A DNA stretch of 64,000 bases from Cladorrhinum sp. PSN259 (taxonomy: Eukaryota > Ascomycota > Sordariomycetes > Sordariales > Podosporaceae): the NCBI GenBank assembly GCA_033725935.1, contig MU867085.1, positions 124,001-188,000 on the forward strand. Reading direction: 5' to 3'. A model generated the notes under the pieces. It saw only the letters and a program-made list of their open reading frames with translations. It had not been told where the DNA came from and did not search any database. The translations under genes and the position numbers were made by a program. Below, in pieces: positions 1 to 12,928 of this stretch (position 1 is its first letter; each line of letters starts with the position of its first letter).

Positions 1-1830
1 GTTCCGGATCTTCGGTGTCTAAACACGAGCCAAGTCAAGCGAGGAGGACCCTTTTTGTCGACCTGGTGTGTGGGCGCCGCATGAACTGGTGGGTCAAAAC
101 AAGGATCGTGACCCTGAAAACATCAGAAAGGCAGAATGACGTGCGTCAAGCCGTGGGCTGTCAATGACTGAAGGGCAGTTGCTAATCTATGAAGGTGGAT
201 GCGGGATGTCGAACTGACAGCTTGGTAGTACATTTTTAAGCCCGCCCTTTTCAGCTAACCCCATTTTGAGACGTGTCCCTGTAGAGCTGTTCAACCTTCC
301 CAGGGCAGTCTGGAATATTATTGGTTCTTGACCTCTCCATCTCGGCCGAAATGAGGCACATCCTGACACCATAATGGGCGGCACGTCCTCTGGTGGCGCT
401 TTCGAATATTACCTGGTTCCAGGGTCAATGACGGGAATTGTAATTTGACGTTGTAGACAGCTCACAAAATCACTCACCCTGCCTCAAGCCTTCCTGGCGA
501 GGTTTACTTGGCAACAAATTCTCAAACGCGTATCTCGATCATTTTGTGGTGTTTGTTTACTCCCAAAAATGTGGATTCAGGGGTTCTTTTTATTTGTGGG
601 TCGGCCCCAGACATTATGAAGTTGAACCAAGCATTCTATTGATTAGCTGCCAAACTACATGCATCATGCATGCACCGACAGGTTTAACTAAGCATCGAAA
701 ATTCGGGTTTTGCTTCAAAGGCGTGACTCTGCACCTTGCAGGAAACTGGAGCTTGGCTCTCCCGGAGCCTTGTCCGGATATGGGAGGGGTGGGTGTCACA
801 CACTCGCTGAGTAACTCCTCACGCGTCTGCATGGTGTGGTACACAGCATTTCGATGTTCCCAGACTGATTGTGCACTGCCACGCAAAGGTGGGGAAGAAG
901 TTCTCGCCATCGTCACCCCCAGCCGATATCCTTCCGGACGATCGACATCAGCTTGAATTCTAAACGAGGAAGGGGGTTAAGTCACGGTGTTAAATTTCTC
1001 AAATAATGATTTTCAACTGGCATCCTGAGTTCTTTTGACTTGAACTTGATGGAGTGGGGATTGAGTATGTCCCCAACCTGACGGGGAACGTCATGTCCGA
1101 ATCCAGATCTCATGAGTTCCCGTAGCCTGACTTGTTGACGCCATGCTTCCCCTCACTCTTGGCCTGCTGTGTAACACATGGGCTGTGGGTCATAGGTCCA
1201 AACACACGGCAGATGTCGACGCACAGAAATGAGATCTTTGCTGCCATAGCTGGCACCCTCGGGACCTTATCATAGCTACCCTTGTGGCCCCAGCCCAAAA
1301 TTCTTGGGGCCCGGAGTCTTGCAAGACTGCCCATCCGCTCTGTCCTTCAATCTTGGGTTGCATTATTTTTAAAATTCGTTTCCATCATACCATGATCCTT
1401 TAGGCAACGATACATATGTACCTAATATCCGGATTTTATTATCAGAACCCAGTGAACAGAAGTCGGGCGTTCTGGACACGATACAGGTATCTCGAGCATA
1501 TAGTGCAGTGACCCGCTTGGATATATGCTTGCAGCAGTGGGGAAGTATCGACCTATGAACACTCGACAGGTTTCTGCAATGCCTTGATGCAATGCCTTGA
1601 TGCAATGCAGACCTAAAGTGCAGAAGAAGATCACGCGTTTAGATACAATGGCTCTAGAATATGCATAATGGAAGTTTTCTATGGTTGGGGAGCAGGTTGT
1701 GGTGAATGCAAGGAGTATAACTCGGGATGATGCCTCCAACCTCCAACCCTCGATGACCCTATCATGATTACCGTATCAACTGTCAACTTCCACACCTTTG
1801 ACCTCACTGCCTCAACCGACGAACAACGAG
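1..1830. other. intergenic, no supported gene
   Basis: I see no gene I can support here. Open frames up to about 130 codons (546-956 plus and its antisense) begin at GTG or other non-ATG codons and resemble no family. A 13-bp tandem repeat lies at 1575-1608. The last part is presumably the promoter and 5' leader of the DUF6594 gene. Confidence 0.5.
1575..1608. repeat. 13-bp tandem repeat, about 2.7 copies
   Basis: The unit TGCAATGCCTTGA is repeated perfectly at 1575-1587 and 1588-1600, followed by a partial third copy. It is a short local duplication in non-coding sequence with no known role. Confidence 0.8.
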
Positions 1831-3268
1831 ATGTCTGAGTACGGTCAATCTGTTGGGTCCAACCACTCACCTCTGTCTACCTGCAGTCCAGGTTTGACCC
1901 TCGCAACTTCAAAAGGGACCAACGGCCGCATCACAGCAACCACAATTACGAGAGCGGAATCCGATGCACAATTGGTCACACCCACCAATAACACACCCCG
2001 CACCCCCCCTCCAAGGTCTACATTCCACCATGCAAGGGATGGGGCACAGGGCAATAGTGTTGAAGGGTGGCCATTACTGGCAAAGCTGATGACGGAGAAA
2101 CCCGACTTTGAAGCATTTCCCCGGTATTCAGAGCTCAATATCAAGAACCTTCTTTACTACCAAGTCGAACTGGCCAGTATCAAATCCAACCTCGAAAGAA
2201 TCGAACATGACGATTTCGCCACATCTGCCGAGGAAGCCGTAGATAATGAACACGAGTTTCACAAATGGGCCGAAACGTTAATTAACACCCAAACCGACCA
2301 ATGGGACGAAGTGAAAAAGTTAAGAAGATGTCTCAAGGAATACAGTGAGTCAAGTCCGAACCCCATGTCCTCTGCGCAAAGACTTATGTAGGCTATGGCT
2401 GCACAGATGAAGCCCTGCTCCAATACGGCCAGGTCTCTGCTCTCCCTTCTCCGAGTCGGGGAAATATGAAGCAGCTCCTCTGGTGGCTGGTGTCTCCAGC
2501 CGCAGGTAACTTTAAGGTCGCAGGCAGTGGGAGTGAGGTGTGGGGCAACATGTTCGAAGACCCCGGAGACGGGCCATCACCTGCACGGCAATTCCTCAAC
2601 CTCGTCATCAGCATCTTCAGAACCAGCAGCACACCCTCCACCAGGCATGATCTCGTTGCTCCACGTGGACGCAAGTCTGTGGATGGGATGACGCGTTGGC
2701 TTGCAGAAGAAGCAATTCCCTTCTGGTTCAACTTGACCGCTAAAAATAAGGGCGAGGAAGCGAACAAGAGCTCTGGACGGGATGAAGAGAAAGCCGCACA
2801 GGCCGAGCATGATGAAAGGGCACGGGCACAGGCCGAGGCAAACCAGAAAGAGGAACTCAGAGATCTTAAGCTGGTGCGTTCTTTTCAGTTCCCGGCCACC
2901 TTTGAATTGACCCTGACTGACATTGCGCAACTGGAACAGGACTACATAAAATCCTACTCCGGCCTCACCATCCTCAGACTGACATCCCACTTCACCACGC
3001 TTTTCGCCTGCATGTTGCCAATGGCGGCTATCGGTATTCTTTCGACAGTTGAGGAGCTCTCTCACCGCCTGGCACTGATTGCAGGCTTTACGGCTGTGTT
3101 TTGCGGTGGGCTGATGATGCTTACCGAGATCACGAGGGTGCAGGTGTTTACTGCTACTTCTGCGTAAGTGATTTATCCGGAAGCAACACGCTCTGGTGGT
3201 TGATTATGGTTACTGACGTGAGAAATAGGTTCCTTGCAGTGTTGGTTGTGTTTGTGCAGCAAGGATAA
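1831..3268 (+). CDS. DUF6594-type fungal membrane protein
   Basis: Three exons: 1831-2344, 2392-3163 and 3229-3268, giving 441 residues. The frame is open from a TTG at 1798, but the first ATG is at 1831. The N-terminus is Ser/Thr/Pro-rich and disordered. The middle has the pattern I associate with DUF6594 (FPRYSELNIKNLLYYQVEL), a charged Ala/Glu/Lys helix follows, and the C-terminus has three hydrophobic segments (LTSHFTTLFACMLPMAAIGI, then LALIAGFTAVFCGGLMML, then AFLAVLVVFVQQG). The last 13 residues come from the tiny third exon; without that join the third membrane segment is lost. DUF6594 proteins are expanded in filamentous fungi and have no established function. The neighbour is another accessory membrane protein on the same strand. 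Family assignment is by pattern memory; the exon joins keep phase. Confidence 0.78.
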
Positions 3269-3890
3269 GGTGTTGGTGGAGGATGTATAATGTCTGATGA
3301 CCCTGATGAATGATGAATTAATGATTGCCAAGAACATTCAATATTTCGTAACATAGCATAATCCCTCCAATATAGCCTTAAGATGCTTGCCTCTTCGGCT
3401 TGATGCCCAATCAACTACAATCAGAAATTCAGAATCTGAGCTACACATGGTGTTTGTGGCAGTCTGGAATTGCGCCTCTGGGAAAGGGGGATAATACTAC
3501 TCTTCGTCTGTTTTCTTTCTCTCGAGAGTTGTTAGAATTGTTTCCTTAGTATCCAGGTCTGCAACGGCCTGGTACATGTATTATACTTGGCTTGATTCAT
3601 TGGCAGGAAAAATGACTGGACACGGCGGATAGTTTACTGGAGGCCGAGCCATTATTACCGATATTTTACTCCCTGCATTAATCAAGTTTTGCCTTTACAA
3701 GTATTGGTTTTCTGCATGCCCCTATGCAAGGGCTTGACCTATTCCACAAGTAGAAACTTTACGATGATATTACGGAACCGAAAATGTCCAAATCGAATAT
3801 AATGCGGGCCCCCTCCCCCACTTCTTCAGGCCAATTGTGCAGTTTCTCATCCCGTCTTCACTCAACCATCCATTACTGTGTCAAGCTTCT
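3269..3890. other. intergenic, no supported gene
   Basis: This separates the DUF6594 gene from the CorA-like gene. It is moderately AT-rich and I see no ORF of substance on either strand. It should contain the terminator of one gene and the promoter of the next. Confidence 0.5.
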
Positions 3891-6800
3891 ATGTCAGCAA
3901 TGGATCAATCCAGAACTTCATGTCTTTCGGCTTTACCTCACGGTCCGGAGTCCATCCGCGATCATGTACTGCACTATTTTGGATGCATTAAGATTGCTGA
4001 TCGCCCAGCGTATTTCTTGCCCGAGAATCCTCTATGGCGGTACGAACACGACGTGGAATTGACAATTCTCCGCTCATCACCCGACTTCACGGCGTTATCT
4101 GATGAGGAGATGACCGTGGAGGCCCGCCAAAGAGTTCAGCGCAAACAACGAAGCGTGGCAATTGACATTGACGCTCGATATACGATCATCGCCAAGATCC
4201 GAAGATCGCTGCAACGTGATCGAGACTCGAACGGGTCAGATTTTCAAAATTATGACAATGTAATATCCGGAAATGATGACAACGTAATATCCCGTGTGGA
4301 AGAGATTGGCCGGCTTTGGCGAGTTGATGATGAATATTTGGATGGTATCCAGATCACTAAGAGTTGGCGGTCAGGCAAGCCGCCAGGCCAGCGCTTCCGT
4401 GAACGGCACACCGACAGCGCATCACGTTCGGACATTTTGGTTGATCCAGGATGGGAGAAATGTCGAGAATTTATTCGCAGCTTTCGGGAGGTTGCTGCAA
4501 CAGGCCCACAGCAGGATAAGGAGATGCTACTTGACCAAGATCCGTACAACCTCGAGGATGACGTACAGATATCCCTGATCCAATATACTGAAGGTCATGG
4601 CGGTGGAAACATACTGGAGTCGCCATCCATGGCAATGCAAGCATATCGCAGCATGATCCAGGACCCTCTGATTCCTTTCGAGGAAAACTTGGAGTCTGAT
4701 GATTTGCCCTTTCGTGGCATATTCCCCAACCAGTCGTTCAGCTTGAAGCTGATATTGGATGGCAACCTCGGTCTCTCCGGGCTTGTTTACGATGAATGGG
4801 GGAAGAGAAGGATTCGTTATTTTCACCTTCCTTATAACAACATGAACGTAAGTTATTGAACTCGGGCGAACTATGCACCAAAGTACGCAAGGGTGCTGAC
4901 CAAGACATCTACTTATTATTACTGCAGTTGGTCGAGGTATGGAACTTTCTAACTCGTTTCGTCGCAAACTAATGCCAGCAACAGTCCATGATTGGTTCCT
5001 ACTATTCCAACAATAGTCCCTTCCCGAGTGACTTGAGAGGCTCGAATGTGACCTCCAGATCATCTCGATCCAGGACCGAAATAGAACTGTTACTCCAACC
5101 AGGGCTCTGGCGTGAACAACATGGTGGCCAGCAAGAATTTAACCGAAATCGGCATCTGCCATCCATCTGCGAACGCGTTTCAACCAGTATGATGTTCGAT
5201 TAGAAATATTCCAGTGATACGTTATACTAATAATCTCTGCAGAGACCCATGAGGTGGATGACGACCCTAAAAACATAGTTTTATTTGTGAGTTTTAATAA
5301 CCTCTTTTTATCCGAGTTGTTTGAGGTGAGAGCTCACTCCTACATCTATCCTACACATGTATTAGATGCCATATCTTTATTTTGAAACATACACGGCAAC
5401 CAAAAACATAACCCAGTTCACGGGAAACGCTCATGCGGGATACCGCAAGTGGCATGAGGAAAAGCTTTTGCGCGAAAAGATGTCGTTAATGGAAGCTAGA
5501 CAACATCTCCTAACACCAGCTTACCGCATTATACACCGTGAGGATGATGCAACCTGGATGAGACCGCGTGTGGATAGCATCGGTGGCCTCTTGCTCAGGG
5601 CTGTATCGAGGCGTGACGACATAAGATCGCGCATAAGGCACCCTCTCGGAAGGTATCTGATGTATGCGGCCAAAGCGTATACTGTCATGTCCTTCTACCA
5701 GAACCGAAAGCTGGTGGACAAGTATTTGTTCCCAGACGCCTCATTCCAACCCCGCCGCACGCTGCACCAATCATGCAGCTCTCAGTCGCTTAAACCAGTA
5801 TTTAGCAAGACCCGAGATGCAGATCAGATTCTATACAATGGAACACGTACCCACTGGGAGTTTAGTCACTCACTCGAGCCATATGGGGGCCTGTGGAGCA
5901 AGACAAAGCGGAAGCTAGGCATCGGTGAAGTGAAATGGGCGTGGGCCGGACATTCGAGCAAGACCGACGAGTATGGATGCGATCGCTGCAAGAAAGATAT
6001 ACAAAGGACACCACGACTGGTTATGGTTGATCAGCTTTGGATGTGGATACTCGATGAGAAGACGCTGATTACCTCTTTCCCTCATCGATACGGGTCCGGC
6101 CTGGATAGTGACGTGGAAGGGATACACAAATCTATCCGGAACCGACTTGATTTCGCACGCAAACATGAAGTTAGGTCTGTTTATGACTTGGGCTTAATAG
6201 TTATTGATGAGTGCTCAAATGGTCTATTTGGGGGTTTTAGTCCTGAGGTATGTTTGGCCCACCTCCAAAATGTGGCGGATTGATGCAGGCGGCTATTCAG
6301 CTCGACCAACTCACATCACCCATAGAAGAACCAGCCCCCCGTAATGCAGGTCTTCTCTGAATCCATCGGGAAAGTCGTCAGTGCTACCGCAACCTCACTG
6401 CAGCACACCCTGCACTGGATGAATAAAGAAGAACGAAACTATAAACGGAACTTGAAAGTTGCAAATTCATCCCAGCTACTGGAGGGTCCAATCACAGGAG
6501 CTGCTACGGAAGCACAACTTCAACTCGAGGCACAAAAGATAATACACGAACTAGGGTTAATGATCAACATCCAAACAGAACAACGGTCTCTCGTTGAGAG
6601 GTTCAGTGGCCATGTTGAAGACATCCTCGACTCGAAAGCTCGATCAAACGCTCCAGGAGCCGGAACAACCGGCTCGTCGCCCACCGAGAGTGAGGATAGC
6701 CCACTACCTAAGGCGGAATATCAGCTTTCCTGGTTCCGCCAACAAGCTGGGATCTTGAAACGAAAACTTGATGGTCGCATCAATGAGCTTGAGAACCTGA

Positions 6801-7734
6801 AAAGGATGGCTGAAGACGCAGAGAGCAAGGTAAGTACAAATATTATAATGCTTCTATGGATTCGCGTCCCAGTAACCTCCGCTACAGGTAAGAGACCTGA
6901 TAAGTCTCAAACAACAGCATACCAGTGATAGGCAAACCAGAGAGGCTGCTGTGCAAGGGATACGCACGCTCGGGCAGGAGAGAGCGGTGATGATGTTTAC
7001 AGTGATTACGATTATCTTTGTAAGCTTTTTCATTGCACTTACATGCGTCTACATGTACTCCAGCCGCGCGCGGACGAGCCCACTAACCCTTCTAACCCAG
7101 CTGCCCCTGTCCTTTATGTCAAGCATCTTCGGAATGAATAACATAGACTTTGGGAGCGCCGACGTTATGACCCTGAAAGAGCAGCTTAGATTAATGTGTA
7201 AGTGGTCACACCTGCCCGGACTAAATCTACTATTTTTTTTTCTGGTTCTGCCAAAACTGATATCTCTAACCGACTCACTGTACAGTTCCCATCTCACTCC
7301 TTATGGTCTTTGTATTTCTCGTTGTGGCCTTTTCCGGCTTAGTCCGATACTTTATCTGGCTGTGGAGCCTCTTTACGTACGTCGTGGTGTGGTTGGTACA
7401 CAAAACCCGCATCTACAGACTCTGGCCAAATTTCGGGGGCGATTACAACGACTGGGGGATCGCAGCACTAAAATTAAGTACTGAGACAAGATTGGAAATT
7501 ATAGAGTACGAACAGCGGGCCAGGCGGAATCGCAGGGAAAGAAATAAAGGGAGAAAGAAACGACAGACTGATGCTATTGCCAGAATACGGAAAAAGAAAG
7601 AGAGCGAGGATTCTCGGATGGGAAAACATATGGAGGAGCCTAGAGTAGTAGAGGTTGGGGCTGAAGGTACTGAAATGAGCGGTGCACTAGGTGGCCAGGG
7701 CCCAGTTAGTAATCCTGGCGATTCTGTAGTATAG
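3891..7734 (+). CDS. CorA-like Mg2+ transporter-domain protein, fungal type
   Basis: Nine exons: 3891-4847, 4928-4936, 4985-5186, 5243-5286, 5366-6247, 6326-6829, 6888-7019, 7101-7197 and 7286-7734; 1091 residues, all joins in phase. The frame is open to a GTG at 3837; the first ATG is 3891. The large N-terminal part has the conserved landmarks of fungal CorA-like proteins (CERVS, then NIVLFMPYLYFETY at about 398-411, and VMVDQLWMWIL). The C-terminus has a coiled-coil-like stretch, then two membrane helices around 897-920 and 943-975. The signature GMN of CorA channels is present at 921-923, after LPLSFMSSIF, and only appears once the intron at 7020-7100 is removed. The tail is basic and charged. 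Members are widespread and expanded in filamentous fungi; transport has not been shown for this branch as far as I know. The 9-nt second exon (Leu-Val-Glu) is the least certain part; a shifted acceptor at 4978 is possible. Confidence 0.82.
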
Positions 7735-8651
7735 ATACCAGATAGGCATTACGCTCCGGCCTATCTTCAGGATATACCTGGTTACATCTGTAGTTATACA
7801 ATTCTTAAATAGACTTACTGAAATCTCTGGTAAAATAAATGGCAAAAATGAAAGACAAAACAGATATTACCGGGGATTCCTTAACAGTCTCTTACCTAAG
7901 TATTATAATATAACCTAAACATCCAGGTAAGAAGAATATGGAGGGAAATTCTTTAGCTAATTTATTAGGCTAAGGATACTATATAGACTTATAAGCCCTA
8001 GGATAATGTCATCAAGTAAAGATTCGAGACACTCGAGCGTTTAAGTCTCTTGAATTGCATGTAGATTTATTGATGGCACTCTGCACTAAGCAGTAGTATA
8101 GTAAAGTGAGGAATTCGATGAGGGGATGTTTACTACCCTCTCTGATCTCAACTTTCCACCTGCCTTTCTTCTCAAAACGCGGTTGAGTATTCTTGTGGCT
8201 TTTTGGCTCCATGTGCGGGAAAATACTCTACATCCACTGTGTTCGCTGCACCCAAACGCATGATCATCATAAACAGCGGTCAGACCCCTTCTTAAATTGT
8301 TAGGAGACTCGGGGGAGGTACACGGATGCATCCGCTCAACGTCACTTCAAGTTGCAACAACTTTGTTTCCAGCCCGTGATCAGCAAAAAGAGAAAGAACG
8401 TGAAGGAACAAAATTGAGAGGGGAACTGGGTGAGACATATCCGCGCAAGCTATCAAGCCTTATCCGACACTCCCTATAGCATTATATATCGATAACTCTC
8501 AGGGTGCTAGCCATTGATAAGGAATATTAGATTCTTGAAAGAACCGAGACAACGCAGATCAAAATCCAAAAAGATGCGGTATTGTTTGTTGCCGAAAGAA
8601 AATATTTATTGGTTAAAATGCACCACGCTAATGTTTAATTACAGCTCCCTC
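7735..8651. other. AT-rich intergenic between convergent genes
   Basis: This lies between the ends of the CorA-like gene and the NmrA-like gene, so both terminators fall here. It is strongly AT-rich at 7760-8010. Short frames at 8012-8840 on both strands lack family resemblance. Confidence 0.5.
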
Positions 8652-9796
8652 TCACTTGAGGTAGACGGAAAAGTCCTGGCTTCTCAGAGACTCCTCCACC
8701 GTCGTCACTGGGCAGTCGATCCCAGCCTGCAAAGTCATGTTAGCACCCGAAGCCACATACAAGGGAGAAAAGAGTTTGTTCACCTTTCTAATATCCTCAG
8801 CCTTCAACACGTCCATGCCGCCATCATAGCCAGGATCTGAGGAGTAAGCAAACATCAACGCCACCTCAAGTCCACAGTCCTTGTCGGGCGTCTCCTGCAC
8901 CATGTCCTCGATGCTAACCTCCTTATAGCTGACAGTGGCACCGGTGATCTTGCTCCACGTCTTGATCCAGTCGTTGAAGCTCAAGTACTCGCCAGCCATG
9001 TAGTGCTTACCGGCAGGCATCTGGTGGACTGCAAACACGAAGTTGCCCGTGTCAGCATTGACGTCAAACTGAGGAACGAGAACGTCAGGGTTGCAGGCGA
9101 AGCGCATTTGGAAGCTGCCATCGGCTTGCTGCAAACAAGGTTAGCTGGTCTCCAGACAAAAAGAACAACGGGTTCAAGGCTTACCTTGGCAAAGTATGAG
9201 TCGGGCAAGATCCTGTGGCTGGTGGTAAAGAAGCCAGTCTGGATGCAGGACATCTTGGCCGCCAACGCAGGATAAGTGGGGTCGACATAATCGGGGAAGA
9301 CGTCGGCCTTGGAGTCAAAGTGATACAGGTCCTGGAACCTGCCGCCGCTGCACTTGCGTGCGTTGCTCAGGGTCGACACCAGGAACCCGTTGGCGTCGAG
9401 CGTGTCAACAACGGTGGCGGCCGCATCAGCAATGTTTTTGCCCTGCCGAAGCTCGACGTCGTAGGCAAACTTGCGGCAAGTGATGCCCAGCTCCTTGGCC
9501 TTTGCGCGGCAATCTGGGCGGAAGAAGGGCTCCCAGTACTGGGTAACGCTGAAGATGACGTTGGCACCGGCGAAGGCGGCCTTGAGACTTTCGACATCAT
9601 CGAGCTCGGCCGTCACCATCTCAACGCCCAAGGCGGCGAGGGCCTTTGAAGCGTCAGATTCGACATTGCGGGTCAAGCCTCGGACCTTGAACTGCGGGTC
9701 CTTGAGGAAGCGTCTCGCGACGGAACCGCCCTGGTTGCCCGTGGCACCCACAACAACCACCAGCTTCTTGTTCTCGGTTGACGATGCTGCAGACAT
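8652..9796 (-). CDS. NmrA-like / atypical SDR NAD(P)-binding protein
   Basis: Three exons on the minus strand: 9796-9185, 9128-8784 and 8726-8652; 343 residues. The start is the ATG at 9796; the frame continues to a TTG at 9817 that cannot serve as a fungal start. A Rossmann glycine-rich motif (VVVVGATGNQGGSVARRFL) opens the protein, followed by LTRN and FSVTQYWEP, which are typical of NmrA-like proteins. The last intron (8727-8783) must be removed to join DIRK to AGIDCPVTTVEESL. NmrA-like proteins bind NAD(P) and act as redox-sensing regulators or as reductases; I cannot tell which here. It is divergent from a LaeA-type methyltransferase across 690 bp. Confidence 0.88.
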
Positions 9797-10486
9797 GATT
9801 TTCGGTTGTTGATCCAATGGTTCTTGCTGTGGGTTACACGAGAATGATGAGTGAGACAGACATGCAGCATGAACATCTACCGTCTCACTTTTAAGTGGAT
9901 GCCCTCCTCGTTCTCCCCCCCTTCTTCTCCTGGGCTTCCTTGTCCATTCTCGCCCCTCCTCCTGCCCCTCCTCACTCCGTCACCTTGTTGACGACCCTTG
10001 CTAATCATGCCCGTCTCCCCGGGACATGCTTGGGTGCCATGGCATTACGAACGACCCCCGCGACCTGGAGCGGCCCAATTGGTACCCATCGGACGGAAAG
10101 GGCATCGAATTTCTGATAGCGTTCGGATAGCGGTAATATTGTGGGTTCTTGGCGGGTTCTGGGCGTCCCATGGGAGTGGCTAGCGGGGTCGTGTGGTGGA
10201 ACAATGGTTCGAGCAAGGTCGGCGAGCACGCATGGATTTGGACAATTCACCGGCTCCATCCCGTTGGTCCCAGGGGCTTGGTTTGGTTCATCATGCGGAT
10301 GCTCGGCGGCAGTTCAAATGAAAGGGATCCATCCGTCAATTGGGCCCGGCCCTCCATGAGTCTCCCCCGAGTCTCCCCCCCTCCTTTCAAGTTTCCTCTA
10401 CCCAGGTTTTGCGAGTGGCTTTTTTGGACGAGTTCAATTTGGAATCCTGGAAGTGTTGCGAAATCGACCCCGAAATCCGGACCAGA
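9797..10486. promoter_or_regulatory. shared divergent promoter region (NmrA-like / methyltransferase)
   Basis: The region lies between two divergent start codons, so it must hold both promoters. Long pyrimidine tracts occur just upstream of the NmrA-like start (9900-9980) and again at 10360-10400 before the methyltransferase. ORFs here have no ATG with family support. No specific operator could be assigned. Confidence 0.45.
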
Positions 10487-11881
10487 ATGTCCGACCCCGC
10501 CAAATTACCTGCTGATAGCGGGGCAACCGCAACTGCCGGTTCTGCTGACCACTCGTCCGCACCTGCACCCGCCGGCCCCTCCACAACCACCACTGGCACC
10601 ACCACAGCAGCCAACAATGAGACACTGATTCCCGACTCAGGGGCACAGCAGGGCAGTCAGGAAAATTACGAAGAGGAGGGACACGTTCCGCTACAAGTCG
10701 ATGTACGTGAATTAATTCCCCGTCTCCGTTTTCTCAATCCGGTATCAATAACGAGGTACCAAGCAAACGAAGGATCACTAACTTTGGTGCCTCTCCGCAG
10801 CACGACCTCTCTTCCGACGACGACCGATCCGACGCAGACTCTGCATACGCCTCCATCGGCGGCTCATCCCGGACGGGCTCCATCACATCCTCCATCACCA
10901 ACTACGTCTACGAAAACGGCAGACGATACCATGCCTACCGCTCCGGTCAATACGTGCTGCCCAACGATGAGGACGAACAGGAGCGCTTGGATTTGCAGCA
11001 TCACATCTGGCGTCTGTTGATCCAGGGCGGCCTGTACACAGCTCCCATCAAGATCCCCGAGCCAGGCGAGGACGTCAGCGGCGAGTTTCGCATCCTCGAT
11101 CTGGGATGTGGTACCGGCATTTGGGCTATTGACATGGCCGACGAACACCCCCGCGCCTCCGTCTTTGGTGTCGACCTCTCTCCCATCCAGCCCGACTGGG
11201 TGCCAGGCAACTGCCGCTTTCACGTCGACGACTACGAAGACGACTGGACGTACCGCGAGGACGAAAAGTTCGACTACATCCACGGTCGCGCGCTGTCAGG
11301 CACCGTCAGTGACTGGGCGCGCTTCTACAGGCAGGCACGCACCCATCTCAAGCCGGGCGCCTATTGCGAGATGCAAGAGTACGACGCCTGGATCTTCAGC
11401 GACGATGATAGCTTCGACCGCGCACCTTGGACGAAGGAGTGGGTCCAGAAGCTGGATGAGGCCAGTCTGATGTTTGGCAAGCGCATCAACGTCGCCCGTC
11501 ACCATAAGCAGTGGATGATTGATGCTGGGTTTGAGGATGTCCAGGAGAGAGTTGTCAGAGTAAGTTTGTCATTTTTTATCCTTTGCTAGTGATTTTTTTT
11601 ATGCAAGAAAAGTGACTGACTTTACGCAGATCCCCGTCGGCCCTTGGGCGAAGGATCCGGCACTCAAGGAGCTAGGCCGCTTCGAGCAAATTCACATGCA
11701 GATGTCTGTGGCGTCACACACTCCCGCTCTCTTTACTCGCGTCCACAACTTCTCCGAGGTGCAGGTACAGTTGTTGATCGAAGGTGTCAAGCGCGAGTTT
11801 AGAAGCAAGGACTTGAGGTTGATCACCGTCTACCGATTCATCAGCGGCAGAAGCCCAGGACCCCCTTCATCCGCGGAATAG
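10487..11881 (+). CDS. LaeA-family (TAM-like) SAM-dependent methyltransferase
   Basis: Three exons: 10487-10702, 10801-11559 and 11630-11881; 408 residues. The first 70 or so residues are Ala/Thr/Ser/Gly-rich and disordered. The catalytic core starts after YENGRRYHAYRSGQYVLPND, the usual entry of fungal LaeA-like methyltransferases, and has SAM motif I (ILDLGCGTGIWAIDMA), the acidic loop VFGVDLSPIQP, and motif II/III-like segments (KFDYIHGRAL, LKPGAYCEMQEYD). LaeA itself is a nuclear regulator of secondary metabolism, but filamentous fungi carry many paralogues with unknown substrates; this is a family call, not an orthology claim. The stop is a TAG at 11879. Confidence 0.88.
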
Positions 11882-12928
11882 GGAGATGGTAATTGGTAAT
11901 GTTTGATGAGCCATATGACGGGTAATGATCACGGGTTTGATGCATTGTAGGGGTGCTTGTTGGTGCGTTTTGGTGTTTTGTTACTTTTGGCATCCAGTCT
12001 CTGGATCTTGCAGTTTTGAGTTGGCCTTTGGGTACATGGTCCATTAAAATACAGAAAGTCTTGATCTTCATTCACCATCCCTCAGTTCTAGGTTCCACAG
12101 GCAGCCCCAAATACTGGCTGGCTATTGATGGAATTTTAAAATCCTTAAAATTGGTGCCCCAGGGGTGAGCTGGTATGCTATCAACTACAGTGCGGTAGTT
12201 CACTTCAATAAAGAGGCGAAACAAAAGATTCGTTATGACCCAAGGCTTTGGACTGTTTGACTGAATTCGACCAACCCCCTGCTTTCTGGTATACAGCAGT
12301 ATACGCCCCTTGTTATCGTTTCCGTTTCTGTTTGTCGGGCGGGCATCGTTCAATGTGCCACAAGTCTTCTGCGGGCCCGTTCCCGCCGGGGTATCAAGTT
12401 TAAAAGTATGTTTAAACTTGCACAAGACAGGGGAACTTGATCGTGGACAAGTAATGACGGTGAGCGAGGCTCCTGATTACAGACATGGAGTATTACAGGC
12501 CTCAGTAATAAAACTGCAAGGGCCACAGTTTCACAGAATCATGTTTTCAAGCAAAGGCGACCTTGTCCCTATTCTTGAGTCGAATCATGGAAACCGTACC
12601 CTTCCAGCGTCTTGCCGCTTGATATTGACACTCGAAAACTTTGAGTCTGCTTATGATGACATACAATAGATTCATACATAAGCAACGCCTTCCCAGAAGG
12701 CTGAAGAGGAGAATACTGCGGAAACTGCTAAGTAGGATGATTCAGTTCGCTCAAATCGGCTGCCAGGCAGGGTTCGGCTTCCAGGGCTATTCCAGTAATA
12801 AGTAAGCTCGATCAGGGTGGTCTGGGAGGCGTGACGTTCTATTGCCATATTTGTGGAATCGATCGTAGGGTTAAGGCCGTCCAACGATCCAGTACGGTCA
12901 AATCGACCGCCGAGCAAGCTTCCAAAGG
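11882..12928. other. intergenic between convergent genes
   Basis: No supported gene. The open frame at 12310-12669 plus begins at TTG, its first ATG is internal, and it matches nothing I recognise. Terminators of the methyltransferase and the helicase gene are expected here. Confidence 0.5.

Noticed and set aside
546..956. 136-codon plus-strand frame and its antisense
   Set aside because: Starts at GTG, has no family resemblance, and codon makeup looks random.
12310..12669. 119-codon plus-strand frame after the methyltransferase
   Set aside because: Starts at TTG, the first ATG is deep inside, and no similarity is recognised.
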